A stretch of 64,000 nucleotides of DNA from Lederbergia wuyishanensis (lineage in GTDB: Bacteria > Bacillota > Bacilli > Bacillales > Bacillaceae_C). Both the position numbers and the translations under genes were made by a program. The stretch covers positions 1-64,000 of the forward strand of contig NZ_JALIRM010000010.1 in NCBI RefSeq assembly GCF_022900255.1. The letters run 5' to 3'. Every line of letters starts with the position of its first letter. Position 1 is the first letter of the stretch. Below are positions 1-8,885 of the stretch, in pieces. The notes below the pieces were generated by a model. That model was not told the origin of the DNA, ran no database searches, and saw nothing but the letters and a program-made list of their open reading frames with translations.

Positions 1-90
1 ATGTTTTTCAGCCAATCTTTTATAGCCAAGCGTCCCTCTGAGGTATTCATTCACTACCATCGCCTTAAAGTTATCCGCATATTTAACCAT
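1..90 (-). CDS. IS3-family transposase OrfA, N-terminal fragment (cut by window edge)
   Basis: The first 30 codons are visible, starting with ATG at 90 and reading leftwards: MVKYADNFKAMVVNEYLRGT and on. This matches the opening of the helix-turn-helix OrfA of IS3/IS150-group elements, with their conserved K-x-MVV-x-EYL-x-G pattern. OrfA binds the element ends and is normally fused by programmed frameshifting to OrfB, the DDE transposase, which lies outside this window. The gene sits inside the inverted-repeat end described for the element. No frameshift or stop is seen in the visible part. Confidence 0.7.
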   Translation of the reverse strand, partial: MVKYADNFKAMVVNEYLRGTLGYKRLAEKH

Positions 91-138
91 AATAAAACAC
101 CCCAAAAGTTAGATTTTGACTCTAACTTCTGGGGTGCA
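1..138 (-). mobile_element. IS3-family insertion sequence, one end only
   Basis: The outer end of an insertion sequence enters from the left edge of the window. The sequence terminates in GGGGTGCA at 131-138, the complement of the TG...CA ends usual for IS3-family elements. It carries the start of an orfA-like gene reading out of the window. The end includes a hairpin, CCCAAAAGTTAGA / TCTAACTTCTGGG (about 101-134). The rest of the element, its other end and any target duplication are outside the window, so intactness cannot be judged. Confidence 0.65.
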
Positions 139-172
139 CTTCACGACTGGTTATTTCTCTAAAAAAATCCTT

Positions 173-832
173 TTAATTTATCCGTTTTAACATTCCATTC
201 TCCAAACGATACACGCCTTCACCTTCAATAGCTTCAAGTTTTCCGTTTGAAAAATAGGCACATGTACGCTCGTCAATACCATAATTTTCACGATTGGTAA
301 AATGACTAGCAGCATTTCTTAAATGATGCTCTTCTTTCCACTCAGAAAAATGGACTGCAATCAAAACATTCGATATTAAGCCCAATCCTCTACGATGCTG
401 AAATTCATTTTGTTCATTATCTTTAGGTGAAATGGCGCATAACTCAGGGCTTATTAATGCACCTGCAGAAAAACCAGCGACTGGGATACCTTGTTCATAT
501 CGATCTTTTATAGCATTAGAAATATCGGTTTCAACGATATAATCTGCATATAAATTCGTATCTCCCCCTCCAATCATGATTCCTGAGCTTTTGGAGAGGC
601 AGTCGATTACTTGTTCAATTGGTGTAGTCGGTAATGGCAAATAGTAAAATTCACTAATACCCAATTTTTCTAATTCTCCTGTATAAACTGGCATATAGTC
701 CTCCCAGCCATCTCTTTCAACAAATAGAATAGAGATTGGACCTTTCGGATGGGAAGTTTTATTTGCGAATAATTTTGCCATGTTCATAGTGAAAGGAGGA
801 CCGCCGCCAAAAAGAAATAAATGTTTGTCCAT
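173..832 (-). CDS. Peptidase E-like protein (peptidase family S51)
   Basis: A 219-residue cytoplasmic protein, close to the usual length of aspartyl dipeptidase / peptidase E enzymes, which cleave N-terminal Asp dipeptides. The nucleophile elbow GFSAGA places the catalytic Ser at about residue 122. It is preceded by the GGGDTN turn (88-93), and a conserved His lies in the later VHFSEW segment. It opens with the FLFGGG strand-loop of the family. The neighbours are the IS end downstream and a TetR gene upstream on the same strand (72-base gap), so co-transcription is possible but not shown. Some S51 proteins are cyanophycinase-like; the short length favours peptidase E. Confidence 0.82.
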   Translation of the reverse strand: MDKHLFLFGGGPPFTMNMAKLFANKTSHPKGPISILFVERDGWEDYMPVYTGELEKLGISEFYYLPLPTTPIEQVIDCLSKSSGIMIGGGDTNLYADYIVETDISNAIKDRYEQGIPVAGFSAGALISPELCAISPKDNEQNEFQHRRGLGLISNVLIAVHFSEWKEEHHLRNAASHFTNRENYGIDERTCAYFSNGKLEAIEGEGVYRLENGMLKRIN

Positions 833-904
833 ATTTTCACCTACTAAATGTAATATTCTTATTCCATTTCAAGAACTTTGATGGAATCCACTCAATCAAG
901 CTAC

Positions 905-1495
905 TCATGTACCTATACAAATCCCCTCTAAATGATAAGTCAACACCTTCATTAATTGTTCCTTATCTACCCGCATCGGCTCAAGAAGGGCATGTAATGC
1001 TAAACCGTCAATTAAGGCGTACAGTCTTTCTGACTCCATTTCTTTATCTACATTTGCTCGTAACATTTGATGCTGATCCAGGTAATCAATTAATTTATTC
1101 ATCCCGATAAAAATCCCATCATTTTTTACGTCGAATATATCTTCCTTATGCCTTACATAGAATACAAAGGAAAACCAAACTTCCATTTCTGCCTTTGTTT
1201 CCTCATTAATTGGTAATAACTCTAGCAGAATATTTAATATTTTATCTTTAGGCGGCAAATCACTTAACACAATTTCATTAATGCGAATTGTTGCCCTTTC
1301 TTTTACAAGCTCCATTGCATATACGAATAAATCATTTTGTGAAGAAAAATAATGACGCAGAGCACCTAAAGAAAGCCCAGCTTCATTCGCAATATTTCTA
1401 ACTGTCGCTCCTTCCATTCCTTGATTTAAGATAACCCTCCACGTAGCTTCGGCAATTCGCTTCTTTCTCTCTTCATGATCAACTATTTTTGGCAT
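905..1495 (-). CDS. TetR/AcrR-family transcriptional regulator (BetI-like)
   Basis: 196 residues. The N-terminal TetR DNA-binding domain is clear: KKRIAEATWRVILNQGMEGA, then TVRNIANEAGLSLGALRHYF as the helix-turn-helix (about 32-51). The variable C-terminal half would bind the ligand. The RxI...LGALRHYF pattern resembles the BetI-type subgroup, common as stand-alone repressors in Bacillus. It is divergent from the membrane protein gene starting at 1607. The 111-base gap holds a perfect 14-base palindrome that could be its operator, so it may repress itself and the membrane protein. The ligand is not recognisable. Confidence 0.85.
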   Translation of the reverse strand: MPKIVDHEERKKRIAEATWRVILNQGMEGATVRNIANEAGLSLGALRHYFSSQNDLFVYAMELVKERATIRINEIVLSDLPPKDKILNILLELLPINEETKAEMEVWFSFVFYVRHKEDIFDVKNDGIFIGMNKLIDYLDQHQMLRANVDKEMESERLYALIDGLALHALLEPMRVDKEQLMKVLTYHLEGICIGT

Positions 1496-1539
1496 ACTTT
1501 TATTTTAGCAAGAGTATAATCATTACACAATTTTTTAAA

Positions 1540-1553
1540 AATACAATTGTATT
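1540..1553. promoter_or_regulatory. Candidate TetR operator (14-base palindrome)
   Basis: AATACAATTGTATT is perfectly self-complementary. It sits in the gap between the divergent TetR gene (start 1495) and the membrane protein gene (start 1607). Position and symmetry fit an operator for the adjacent repressor; binding is inferred. Confidence 0.45.
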
Positions 1554-1606
1554 AAATAAAATCAAATGTTATAGTTAACCCAAATTACTAACATTGAGGT
1601 GTTTTT

Positions 1607-2146
1607 TTGAGTTTAATAGCTTGGTTGATTGTAGCTACTGAAATTGGATTTTGGGTTTTAATCATATTAGGACTGGTTACTAGGTATATTTTAAAATATA
1701 TAAAGCTTGGTTTACTCCTTTTAGCGTTAACCCCTGTCATTGATTTTATTTTATTGATTGCTACGAGTGTCGATCTGTATCGTGGTGCTACCGCTACAGC
1801 AGCACATGCACTGGCTGCGATTTATATTGGGGTCTCCATCGCCTTTGGTAAAAGTATGATTGAATGGGCAGATGTTCGTTTTCAATATTACATTACGAAA
1901 AAAGGCACCAAGCCAACTAGACGATATGGTATGGATTATGCGAAACATTATTTAAAAGGTTGGGTACGACATGTGCTGGCTTATATTATAGGGGCAGGTT
2001 TTTTAGTAGGGCTTATCTTTTTTATCAACGATGCTGCACGAACAGAAGTATTGGCAGGATTCTTGAAAGTTTGGACTCTTGTACTGGGAATAGATTTTGC
2101 CATATCCATTAGCTATTTTATTTGGCAAAAAAAAGCAAAAGAATGA
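1607..2146 (+). CDS. Small integral membrane protein, YmcC-like
   Basis: 179 residues with a TTG start supported by GAGGTG (1596-1601). About five hydrophobic segments are visible: residues 5-25, 33-53, 62-80, 118-140 and 150-170. A charged central loop holds the SMIEWADVRFQYY stretch. The pattern resembles the B. subtilis YmcC type of membrane protein from memory, but no function is known for that group and the match was not searched. It lies next to a divergent TetR regulator with a shared palindromic gap, which suggests that it is the regulated gene, possibly in envelope or export function. Confidence 0.6.
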   Translation: MSLIAWLIVATEIGFWVLIILGLVTRYILKYIKLGLLLLALTPVIDFILLIATSVDLYRGATATAAHALAAIYIGVSIAFGKSMIEWADVRFQYYITKKGTKPTRRYGMDYAKHYLKGWVRHVLAYIIGAGFLVGLIFFINDAARTEVLAGFLKVWTLVLGIDFAISISYFIWQKKAKE

Positions 2147-2180
2147 CGAGCGATTTGGAATACGCTTGCCATTCTTTTTT

Positions 2181-3512
2181 TCATTCGTTACATGCCTCCA
2201 ACAGCAAATCTACAATATGAACTGCACGGACTCTATCTGATAATCCTTCCCTTTCAATTCCTAACTTCATTTGGAGCAGACATCCCGGGTTGGCTGTTAC
2301 AATTGTGTGGGCTTCTGTTTCTGCGACTTTTTCCATTTTATGATCCAAGATTTGCATCGACATTTCCGATTCTATAATATTATAAATCCCTGCTGAGCCA
2401 CAGCAGATGTCGGCTTTTTCCATTTCTCTAAAATTGGCCCCCTGGATTGCTGCAATCAATGCTCGTGGTGCTATAAATGTTTTCATTACATTTCGAAGAT
2501 GACAGGAATCCTGATAAGTTATAATTTGATTTTTGATAGAAAGTGGAACTTGTTTATGAAAATCGAGCTCGTATAATATTTGTGATATGTCCTTCATTTT
2601 TGCTTTGAAGGCTTTTGCACGGTCAGCATACTTAGGATCATCCTTCAGCAAGTGATCATAATCAATTAAAAAAGCGCCACAACCACCCGCATTGACAATG
2701 ATGTAATCTGCTCCGGTATTCTCAAATGCATCGATATTCTTCTTTGCAAGTTCCTTTGCTTTATCCATTTCGCCACTATGGCCATGTAAAGCCCCGCAGC
2801 AATTCTGTGCCTCGGGAATGACGATTTCGCATCCTGCCTTTTGGAGAAGCTTTAAGGTCGCATCATTTGTCTTCATAAACATCGTATCCATTAAACATCC
2901 GCGAAAGAAGGCCACTTTTGCTTTTACTTGATTCGTGTTCGCTGAGAGAGTCGTAGGTCTATTTTTCATTGCTTTCCTTGAAGGCACGTTAGGTAATGAC
3001 TTTTCCAATTGCCTAAGATTTTCAGGGAACAGCTTCATAAAGCCTATTTTTCTAGTTACTTTTTGCAAACCGCTCCGCTGATAAAAACCAAGTAATCCAA
3101 CGGTGTTAGCCATTCGGTTCTGATGAGGAAATAAACCTTCAAACACTGTTTTTCGCACTGTTTTAACAGGGAGTGAATGACGATTATACTCGTTAAATAT
3201 ATCCCTTGCTTCTTCAAGCAAATGCCCATATTGGACACCTGCCGGACAAACAGGCTCACAAGCACGACAGCCAAGACAAAGATTAAGCGATTTTTCCACA
3301 TCATCATCTGGAGAAATCAGTCCATCATGAACAGCTTTCATCAATGCAATTCGCCCTCGAGGTGATTGCGTTTCATCAAATCCTGTTTCAATATAAGTTG
3401 GGCAAGCTGGTAGGCAAAAACCACAGCGCATACAGTTCAGCAGTTCTGTTTCATCCATTCTTTCTTTAAATGCTTCCTGAATCGCTTTTTCCCTTTTCGT
3501 CATTTCAATCAT
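2181..3512 (-). CDS. glcF: Glycolate oxidase iron-sulfur subunit
   Basis: 443 residues. Two 4Fe-4S ferredoxin motifs are visible: Cys27/30/33/37 and Cys79/82/85/89, each ending in CP. Two CCG-type heterodisulfide reductase domains follow (NCCGALHGHSG and ICCGSAGIYN). This is the electron-transfer subunit that partners the FAD subunit GlcD to oxidise glycolate or a related 2-hydroxyacid to the keto acid, passing electrons to the respiratory chain. The start overlaps the glcD stop by 4 bases (ATGA), indicating translational coupling. Gene order cdaR-type regulator, glcD, glcF is the same as ysfB-ysfC-ysfD of B. subtilis. Substrate could be lactate or another hydroxyacid; glycolate is the family default. 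Confidence 0.9.
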   Translation of the reverse strand: MIEMTKREKAIQEAFKERMDETELLNCMRCGFCLPACPTYIETGFDETQSPRGRIALMKAVHDGLISPDDDVEKSLNLCLGCRACEPVCPAGVQYGHLLEEARDIFNEYNRHSLPVKTVRKTVFEGLFPHQNRMANTVGLLGFYQRSGLQKVTRKIGFMKLFPENLRQLEKSLPNVPSRKAMKNRPTTLSANTNQVKAKVAFFRGCLMDTMFMKTNDATLKLLQKAGCEIVIPEAQNCCGALHGHSGEMDKAKELAKKNIDAFENTGADYIIVNAGGCGAFLIDYDHLLKDDPKYADRAKAFKAKMKDISQILYELDFHKQVPLSIKNQIITYQDSCHLRNVMKTFIAPRALIAAIQGANFREMEKADICCGSAGIYNIIESEMSMQILDHKMEKVAETEAHTIVTANPGCLLQMKLGIEREGLSDRVRAVHIVDLLLEACNE

Positions 3513-4921
3513 CGGCTTACCACCAGCCGTTTCCGTGTTTCTTTTGCAAAAATTTTCCCTGGATTCATAATGTTATGTGGATCAAAAGACTGCTTGATAG
3601 CCCTCATAATCAGAATACCTTCTGTACCAAGCTTCCATTCTAAAAATGGGGCCTTCATCATCCCTACTCCATGCTCACCTGTGATCGTTCCACCAAGTTC
3701 AATTGCTTTCGCAAAAATATCCGCAAAAGCAGCATCTACCCGTTTCATTTCTTCCTTATCCCTAACATCAGTTGGACATGTAGGATGCAAATTGCCATCA
3801 CCTGCATGACCAAACGTACAAATCGTGACATTGTGCTTTTCTGCAATTTCATTAATGGCTTTCACCATATTCGCAATTTCAGAGCGCGGAACCGTCGCAT
3901 CTTCAAGAATGGTTGTCGGTTTCAATCTTGCCAATGCAGAAAGTGCCGACCTGCGAGCTTCTGTTAACGCGAGTGCCTCGATTTCTGTTTCGGCAATTTT
4001 TACAGAAACCGCTCCTTCTTTTGTGCAAATATCAGCCATTTTCTTAATATCCCGTGCGACAATTTCATGTGGTCCATCTTGCTCAATTAATAGTACAGCC
4101 TCTACATCTGTTGGAAGACCAATTTTTGCAAAGTCTTCCACGGCTTTTAAAGTCGGTTGGTCGAGAAACTCGAGTGTAGCCGGAATAATTTTCGATTGAA
4201 TAATCTTCGAAACGGATAGCGCAGCCGCATCCATATTTTGATAGAGTGCAAGCATTGTCTGCTTCGTTTCTGGAATTGGAATCAGTTTCAATGTCGCTTC
4301 TGTAATAATAGCAAGAGTTCCTTCCGAGCCAACAAGAAGCTGGGTCAAATTATAGCCTGCGACATCTTTGGCCAATTTTCCACCGGTTCGTATAATGTCC
4401 CCATTCGGCAACACTGCCTCCAGTGCCATCACATAATCGGCCGTTACCCCGTACTTTAATCCACGTAATCCACCTGAATTCTCATTAATATTGCCGCCAA
4501 TCGTTGATATTTTCATAGAACTTGGATCTGGCGGATAAAACAATCCTTTCTTTTCTACTTCCCGTATCATATCCTGCGTAATGACTCCAGGTTGAACGGT
4601 TACCGTAAGATTTTCTTCATCGATTTCGAGGATTTTGTTCATATGTTTGAATAAAAGAACAATCCCTCCCTCAGTCGGCACCGTTCCTGCACACAAATTT
4701 GTCCCTGATCCGCGTGGAATGATTGGAATTTTCTCATCTCGGCAAACGTTTACAATTTCAGCTATTTCATTCGTATTGCGTGGTGCAATGACTAAATCTG
4801 GCATCGATTGATAATTTGGTGTAGCATCGTATGAATATACAAGGCGACCCGCTTGCGAAGTGATGACATTTTCTTCGCCAACTATTTCGGATAACCTTGA
4901 CCTTATTTGTTCAGTAATCAT
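3509..4921 (-). CDS. glcD: Glycolate oxidase FAD-binding subunit
   Basis: 470 residues, the typical GlcD length. The FAD-binding (PCMH-type) domain covers about residues 35-215, with the phosphate-binding PRGSGTNLCAGTVP loop and DPSSMKISTIGGNINENSGG. The FAD-linked oxidase C-terminal domain carries HAGDGNLHP and TGEHGVG with the conserved catalytic and flavin-contact histidines. It oxidises glycolate or a similar 2-hydroxyacid together with the downstream iron-sulfur subunit, whose start it overlaps. Upstream by 89 bases is the CdaR-type regulator on the same strand, the likely controller. The start at 4921 has an adequate purine-rich leader (AAGGGTGTGAAAAAA). Confidence 0.92.
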   Translation of the reverse strand: MITEQIRSRLSEIVGEENVITSQAGRLVYSYDATPNYQSMPDLVIAPRNTNEIAEIVNVCRDEKIPIIPRGSGTNLCAGTVPTEGGIVLLFKHMNKILEIDEENLTVTVQPGVITQDMIREVEKKGLFYPPDPSSMKISTIGGNINENSGGLRGLKYGVTADYVMALEAVLPNGDIIRTGGKLAKDVAGYNLTQLLVGSEGTLAIITEATLKLIPIPETKQTMLALYQNMDAAALSVSKIIQSKIIPATLEFLDQPTLKAVEDFAKIGLPTDVEAVLLIEQDGPHEIVARDIKKMADICTKEGAVSVKIAETEIEALALTEARRSALSALARLKPTTILEDATVPRSEIANMVKAINEIAEKHNVTICTFGHAGDGNLHPTCPTDVRDKEEMKRVDAAFADIFAKAIELGGTITGEHGVGMMKAPFLEWKLGTEGILIMRAIKQSFDPHNIMNPGKIFAKETRKRLVVSR

Positions 4922-5010
4922 TTTTTCACACCCTTATCTAGCATTCTATTTATCTTAAAAAATCTTTAAATACAATTCTATGTGTAAAAATAAAAATTTC
5001 ATCTTTTATT

Positions 5011-6123
5011 TCATCGTTTTTTTGGATGTTCATACAAAAAGTGCAGAGCCAAATAGAGATTAACAATATCTTTTGTCTTTTTTAAATCTAATCCAGTCAT
5101 ACTTTCCAGTTTTTTCATCCGGTAATGCAGTGTATTAATATGTATATGTAGAGCATCAGCTGTTCGCTTGATAGACATGTTATTCTCGAAAAAAGTATAA
5201 AACGTTTCTAGTAACTCATCGTCATTGATAACATCTAGTAATATTCGCTTTGTGAATTTTTCAAAAGTACCTTGACTGATTTCTTCTAAACATAGTTCTA
5301 AGCGTAAATCTTCTTCAAAAACAATATCATTTGTTTTTAAAGCAATATTCAGTGCTTGCTCCGCTTGTTCATAACCTTTTGATATTTGTTTACTTGCCAC
5401 CGTCTGGCTGATTCCTATTGATACATCTGTTGTCCAATTCTTCAAAATATAAGATTTTAACTGTTTGATCCTTTCTTTTATTTGTCTATTATCATATTTT
5501 CTGTAGTGATGAATGAGAAGAAGACGGTCGTTCCCCCATGGAATCAATACATCTTCAGGAAAATCATCCCACATATACGTTAGCTCACTAATTCCTTTTA
5601 ATAAAAAATCCGACCTCCCTGTTGACTGAATCAATATGAGTTGTCTATCCAATTCAATATTAATATTAAGAATTTTCGCTAACTCTATGAATTCTGCGGA
5701 CCAATGATTCTGTTGAATCCAGTCATAAACAAATGATTCTAGCATCCTAAAACGCCATTGTTTTTGCTCAGAATAATAGTTTTCTTGCACAAGCAGCTCG
5801 GTCATCTTCTTTAACAATTCACCATAAGGAAGAATGAGATCTGGGTCCCCGGTTATACCAATAACGCCTATCACTCGATCGAGAAATAAGATTGGTAAAT
5901 TCAATCCAGCCTTCACACCTTGCAAAATAGCTTCATCTTCTTTTTTAATGATAACCTTTCTTTTTTCCTGAACACTAATTAAAGCACCTTCATGAAACTT
6001 TCCGACCCTTTGCTCATCAGAACTAGCCATAATAATGCCATCTACACCGACAATGATAATGTCTTTATCAAATAACTTCTTAACTTCATCAATGATTTTC
6101 TTTGCAAGATAAGCTGAAAGCAT
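5011..6123 (-). CDS. CdaR-type sugar-diacid/glycolate-responsive regulator
   Basis: 370 residues. The N-terminal putative sugar-diacid recognition domain (about 1-135) begins with the LAKKIIDEVKKLFDKDIIIV stretch. A central GGDEF-like/CdaR middle domain follows. The C-terminal PucR-type helix-turn-helix (about 300-365) contains NNMSIKRTADALHIHINTLH and RMKKLESMTGLDL. In E. coli CdaR activates glucarate and glycerate genes; the B. subtilis counterpart YsfB is encoded beside ysfCD as here. GAGGAGA precedes the ATG at 6123. Its position directly upstream of glcD and glcF on the same strand suggests it activates them in response to glycolate or a related hydroxyacid. Confidence 0.88.
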   Translation of the reverse strand: MLSAYLAKKIIDEVKKLFDKDIIIVGVDGIIMASSDEQRVGKFHEGALISVQEKRKVIIKKEDEAILQGVKAGLNLPILFLDRVIGVIGITGDPDLILPYGELLKKMTELLVQENYYSEQKQWRFRMLESFVYDWIQQNHWSAEFIELAKILNINIELDRQLILIQSTGRSDFLLKGISELTYMWDDFPEDVLIPWGNDRLLLIHHYRKYDNRQIKERIKQLKSYILKNWTTDVSIGISQTVASKQISKGYEQAEQALNIALKTNDIVFEEDLRLELCLEEISQGTFEKFTKRILLDVINDDELLETFYTFFENNMSIKRTADALHIHINTLHYRMKKLESMTGLDLKKTKDIVNLYLALHFLYEHPKKR

Positions 6124-6226
6124 GATTTCGTCTCCTCACTCTAATCTAGCACTTGCGGTATATTCGTAAAAAGGTGATAATGTGTTGTGTACCTTTCTAT
6201 TAAATACTTAAAAAGGATTTGGAATC

Positions 6227-6868
6227 GTGAATATTATTAAGAGTTTAATTAGTTTTATTTTACATATTGATGAACATTTAATCGACATTATTCAAATATT
6301 TGATCTATGGTCCTATGCGATATTATTTTTAATTGTGTTTGTTGAAACGGGTGTCGTCATTTTTCCATTTTTACCTGGGGATTCCTTATTATTTGCCAGC
6401 GGAGCTTTTGCGGCAGTCGGTGCATTCAATATCGTTATACTGTTGATTGTCTTTTTTAGCGCAGCAGTAATCGGGGATACCGTCAATTATCATATAGGAA
6501 AAAAAATTGGAACATCTATTCCACCAAAAAGCTGGCTTGGCAAGATGATTAACAAAGAAAAAATGGAAAAAGCTGAGGAATTCTTTAATAAACACGGTGG
6601 TAAAACAATCATTTTTGCTCGCTTCATGCCATTTATTCGTACATTTGCTCCATTTGTTGCAGGTGCCAGCAGGATGAATTACCGTTATTTTATCACCTAT
6701 AATATTGTCGGTGGTGCGATTTGGGTGTTGCTCTGTACGATCGCTGGGTATTTTTTCGGGAATATCCCAATTATCAAAAATAACTTCTCTACGGTAATCT
6801 TACTTATCATCTTTATATCTGTTTTGCCGGCAATCATAGGGATAATAAAAGAACGATTTGCGAAATAA
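6227..6868 (+). CDS. DedA-family membrane protein (SNARE-associated/VTT domain)
   Basis: 213 residues with a GTG start at 6227. DedA hallmarks are present: ETGVVIFPFLPGDSLLF in the re-entrant region, and FARFMPFIRTFAPFVAGAS with the two essential arginines. Several transmembrane segments flank them. DedA proteins are undecaprenyl-phosphate or phospholipid flippases/transporters needed for envelope integrity. The gene stands alone between the divergent CdaR-type gene and a strong terminator at 6878. The start was taken as GTG because no ATG occurs before residue 125 that would keep the first domain. A second, different DedA-like protein is encoded at 29.6 kb. Confidence 0.85.
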   Translation: MNIIKSLISFILHIDEHLIDIIQIFDLWSYAILFLIVFVETGVVIFPFLPGDSLLFASGAFAAVGAFNIVILLIVFFSAAVIGDTVNYHIGKKIGTSIPPKSWLGKMINKEKMEKAEEFFNKHGGKTIIFARFMPFIRTFAPFVAGASRMNYRYFITYNIVGGAIWVLLCTIAGYFFGNIPIIKNNFSTVILLIIFISVLPAIIGIIKERFAK

Positions 6869-6877
6869 AACTAACAC

Positions 6878-6909
6878 GGACTTCATTGAGCATTTGAAGT
6901 CCTTTTTTT
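6878..6909 (+). terminator. Rho-independent terminator after the DedA gene
   Basis: GGACTTCA ... TGAAGTCC is an 8-base-pair stem with a 9-base loop, followed at once by seven T residues. It begins about 10 bases after the DedA stop codon. Confidence 0.88.
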
Positions 6910-6961
6910 ATTTTCAAACGTGATAAAATATTCTTATAATTCAAATTAAAGGAGTGATCAA

Positions 6962-7909
6962 TTGATACCTATTCATACTTTACCACTTTCAGGTAGCTAT
7001 TATGAAAACGGATTTGATATTGGTACTTTGCTAAAGCAATCGAAAACCATGCAAATTCAATTCAATGAGCTGCAAAAAGCATATTCTTTGCAACAAAATA
7101 TTGATGAGATCAAAGAAATTCTATCTGTTTATTGCCCTCCCCTTTTGGAAGAATTGCAAGGCATTATTGATGGTTCAGGATTTCCGGAAGCCGACATCCT
7201 CCGTTTGCTCGCGGGTTACGATATGCCCCAACTAGCTGAATTAGGATGTACGAGTTTCATAACAAGTGAGTTTTATGTAAGAAATTATGATTTTAGTCCA
7301 AAAGTTTATGATGGGCTCTTTATTGAAAACAATACAGTTTATGGTAATTCACAATTTCTGGTTGGACGATTGGATGGAATGAATCGTGACGGTCTAGTAG
7401 TTGGTTTGCATTTTGTTAATAATGAGTTTTATCAAAAAGGCTTTGTTTGCAGTACGATTGTGCGCATTGTTTTGGAAATGTGCAAAAATGTAGATGAAGC
7501 CATTCAATTATTAAAAAAGTTACCCCATGCTGCATGTTATAACTACTCTTTATTAGATCGAAAAGGAAACTTTGCTGTCGCTGAAGCTTCACCTAAAGAT
7601 GTTCAAATTTTAACTCATCCAAATGAACTTGCATGTGTAAATAAATTCCAAACAAAAATCATGGAATTCTATAATCGGAACTGGGTGGGCTCATCAAATG
7701 ATCGTTTAGCAGCATTAGAAAATGCCACATCTATGCAAACAGTGGAGGAGCTTCACGATTGGTTCAGCCAAACAGACTCTCCTTTGTTTTATACGGATTA
7801 CGATCAATACTTTGGAACATTATATACTGTTTCTTATATTCCTACAGAACAGAAAATCTACCTTACTACCGCTGGAAGTAAAGAAAGATATTTAATAGAC
7901 ATGAAATAG
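6962..7909 (+). CDS. C45-family autoproteolytic acyltransferase/hydrolase (Ntn fold)
   Basis: 315 residues, TTG start at 6962 behind AAAGGAGTG. The motif ELGCTSF puts a nucleophile Cys at residue 96, where peptidase C45 proteins (acyl-CoA:6-aminopenicillanate acyltransferase type) self-cleave before Cys. Downstream family features are RNYDF, the NRDGLVVGLHFVN stretch, NYSLLDRKGNFAVAEASP and CVNKFQ. Members hydrolyse or transfer linear amide bonds, and the natural substrates of Bacillus homologues are unknown. It is a single gene between a terminator upstream and a convergent methyltransferase gene downstream. The catalytic Cys is far from the N terminus, so propeptide removal would be needed for activity. 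Confidence 0.78.
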   Translation: MIPIHTLPLSGSYYENGFDIGTLLKQSKTMQIQFNELQKAYSLQQNIDEIKEILSVYCPPLLEELQGIIDGSGFPEADILRLLAGYDMPQLAELGCTSFITSEFYVRNYDFSPKVYDGLFIENNTVYGNSQFLVGRLDGMNRDGLVVGLHFVNNEFYQKGFVCSTIVRIVLEMCKNVDEAIQLLKKLPHAACYNYSLLDRKGNFAVAEASPKDVQILTHPNELACVNKFQTKIMEFYNRNWVGSSNDRLAALENATSMQTVEELHDWFSQTDSPLFYTDYDQYFGTLYTVSYIPTEQKIYLTTAGSKERYLIDMK

Positions 7910-7931
7910 AGAGCCTAAAAATCAGGCTCTC
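7909..7931. terminator. Hairpin between convergent genes
   Basis: GAGAGCCT-AAAAATC-AGGCTCTC is a perfect 8-base-pair hairpin at the meeting point of the C45 gene and the convergent methyltransferase gene. It overlaps both stop-codon regions. No T run follows on either strand, so it is a weaker intrinsic terminator candidate. Confidence 0.5.
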
Positions 7932-8691
7932 ACTGCGCTTTTTCTGCTTCAAACGTAATGACTTCATTCGCATTCGTTGGGAACTTTTCGTAAACATACC
8001 GAGATGAAACGGAAATATTCTTAAATCCAATTTTACTTAGTAATTCTTTAAATTCATCAATTCCGTACCAACTCAATACTAACCTTTGAAGCTCCGTATC
8101 TATAAGCTTTCCATCTCTCCATTTTTCATACCTTAGATGCGTCACGGTTCTTTGCTGAATCCAATCAAGTTCAATTGATTTACCTTCAAGTGTGATTCCC
8201 TCACCGTTAGGAAAAGAAATGGCACTATTAGATATATTGCCTACTATAAAATCATTGGGTAATCCTAAGTCAATGATAATTCGGCCTCCAGGTTGCAGAT
8301 GGTTTTTAAAACAAGTTAATGCATTCAGCGCAGCTTCCCTAGTTTCTAGTAAACAAAAAGTACCTGTCGGCATAATAATTGCCTCGTACTCATTAGGCAA
8401 CTGAAAATCCTCAAGTCTACCTTCGAATAAGTCAGGATGGAAACCTCTATTTTCACAACGCTCTTCGCAAGACTTCAACATATCTGCTGAATAGTCCAAC
8501 CCATCAACTACAAATCCTTTTTCTATAAGCGGAATCAAAAATCTCCCTGATCCAACTCCGGCTTCTAATATTCTTCCTTTAACATGTTTTAACCGTTCAA
8601 AATAATATTCAAGATCGCCATTGATGGACTTTCCAACTGGCTTTGTAAAATCGTAAAACTCAGTACAAAGTTTCCCATAATTGCTAAACAT
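7930..8691 (-). CDS. Class I SAM-dependent methyltransferase
   Basis: 253 residues from ATG at 8691. The SAM-binding motif I is ILEAGVGSGRFLIPL (about residues 45-59), followed by acidic VDGLDYSADML (motif II) and the PTGTFCLLE motif-IV region. This fits a methyltransferase domain type 25/11 protein acting on a small molecule; the acceptor cannot be told. An in-frame ATG lies nine codons upstream (8718), but the purine-rich AAAGGGGGC sits between the two. The downstream ATG is therefore the better start. The gene is divergent from the ferritin-like gene and ends against the C45 gene. Confidence 0.75.
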   Translation of the reverse strand: MFSNYGKLCTEFYDFTKPVGKSINGDLEYYFERLKHVKGRILEAGVGSGRFLIPLIEKGFVVDGLDYSADMLKSCEERCENRGFHPDLFEGRLEDFQLPNEYEAIIMPTGTFCLLETREAALNALTCFKNHLQPGGRIIIDLGLPNDFIVGNISNSAISFPNGEGITLEGKSIELDWIQQRTVTHLRYEKWRDGKLIDTELQRLVLSWYGIDEFKELLSKIGFKNISVSSRYVYEKFPTNANEVITFEAEKAQ

Positions 8692-8885
8692 TGTGTATTT
8701 TTGCCCCCTTTTTATCATTATAAACTACCAAGTCTGGGCGAAAAATATAAAAAACAACCTAAAAAATTTTATCCTAAGAAAAACGTTTATTTTCTATTTT
8801 TTATACGAGCTTTAGCAATTTAATTTGTTTGAATTCTACCGACTGAATTACTCACATAATTCCATATTAAGGAGAGAAACCCACT

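Noticed and set aside
101-134. Hairpin CCCAAAAGTTAGA/TCTAACTTCTGGG as a terminator
   Set aside because: No T run follows it, and its position inside the insertion-sequence end explains it better.
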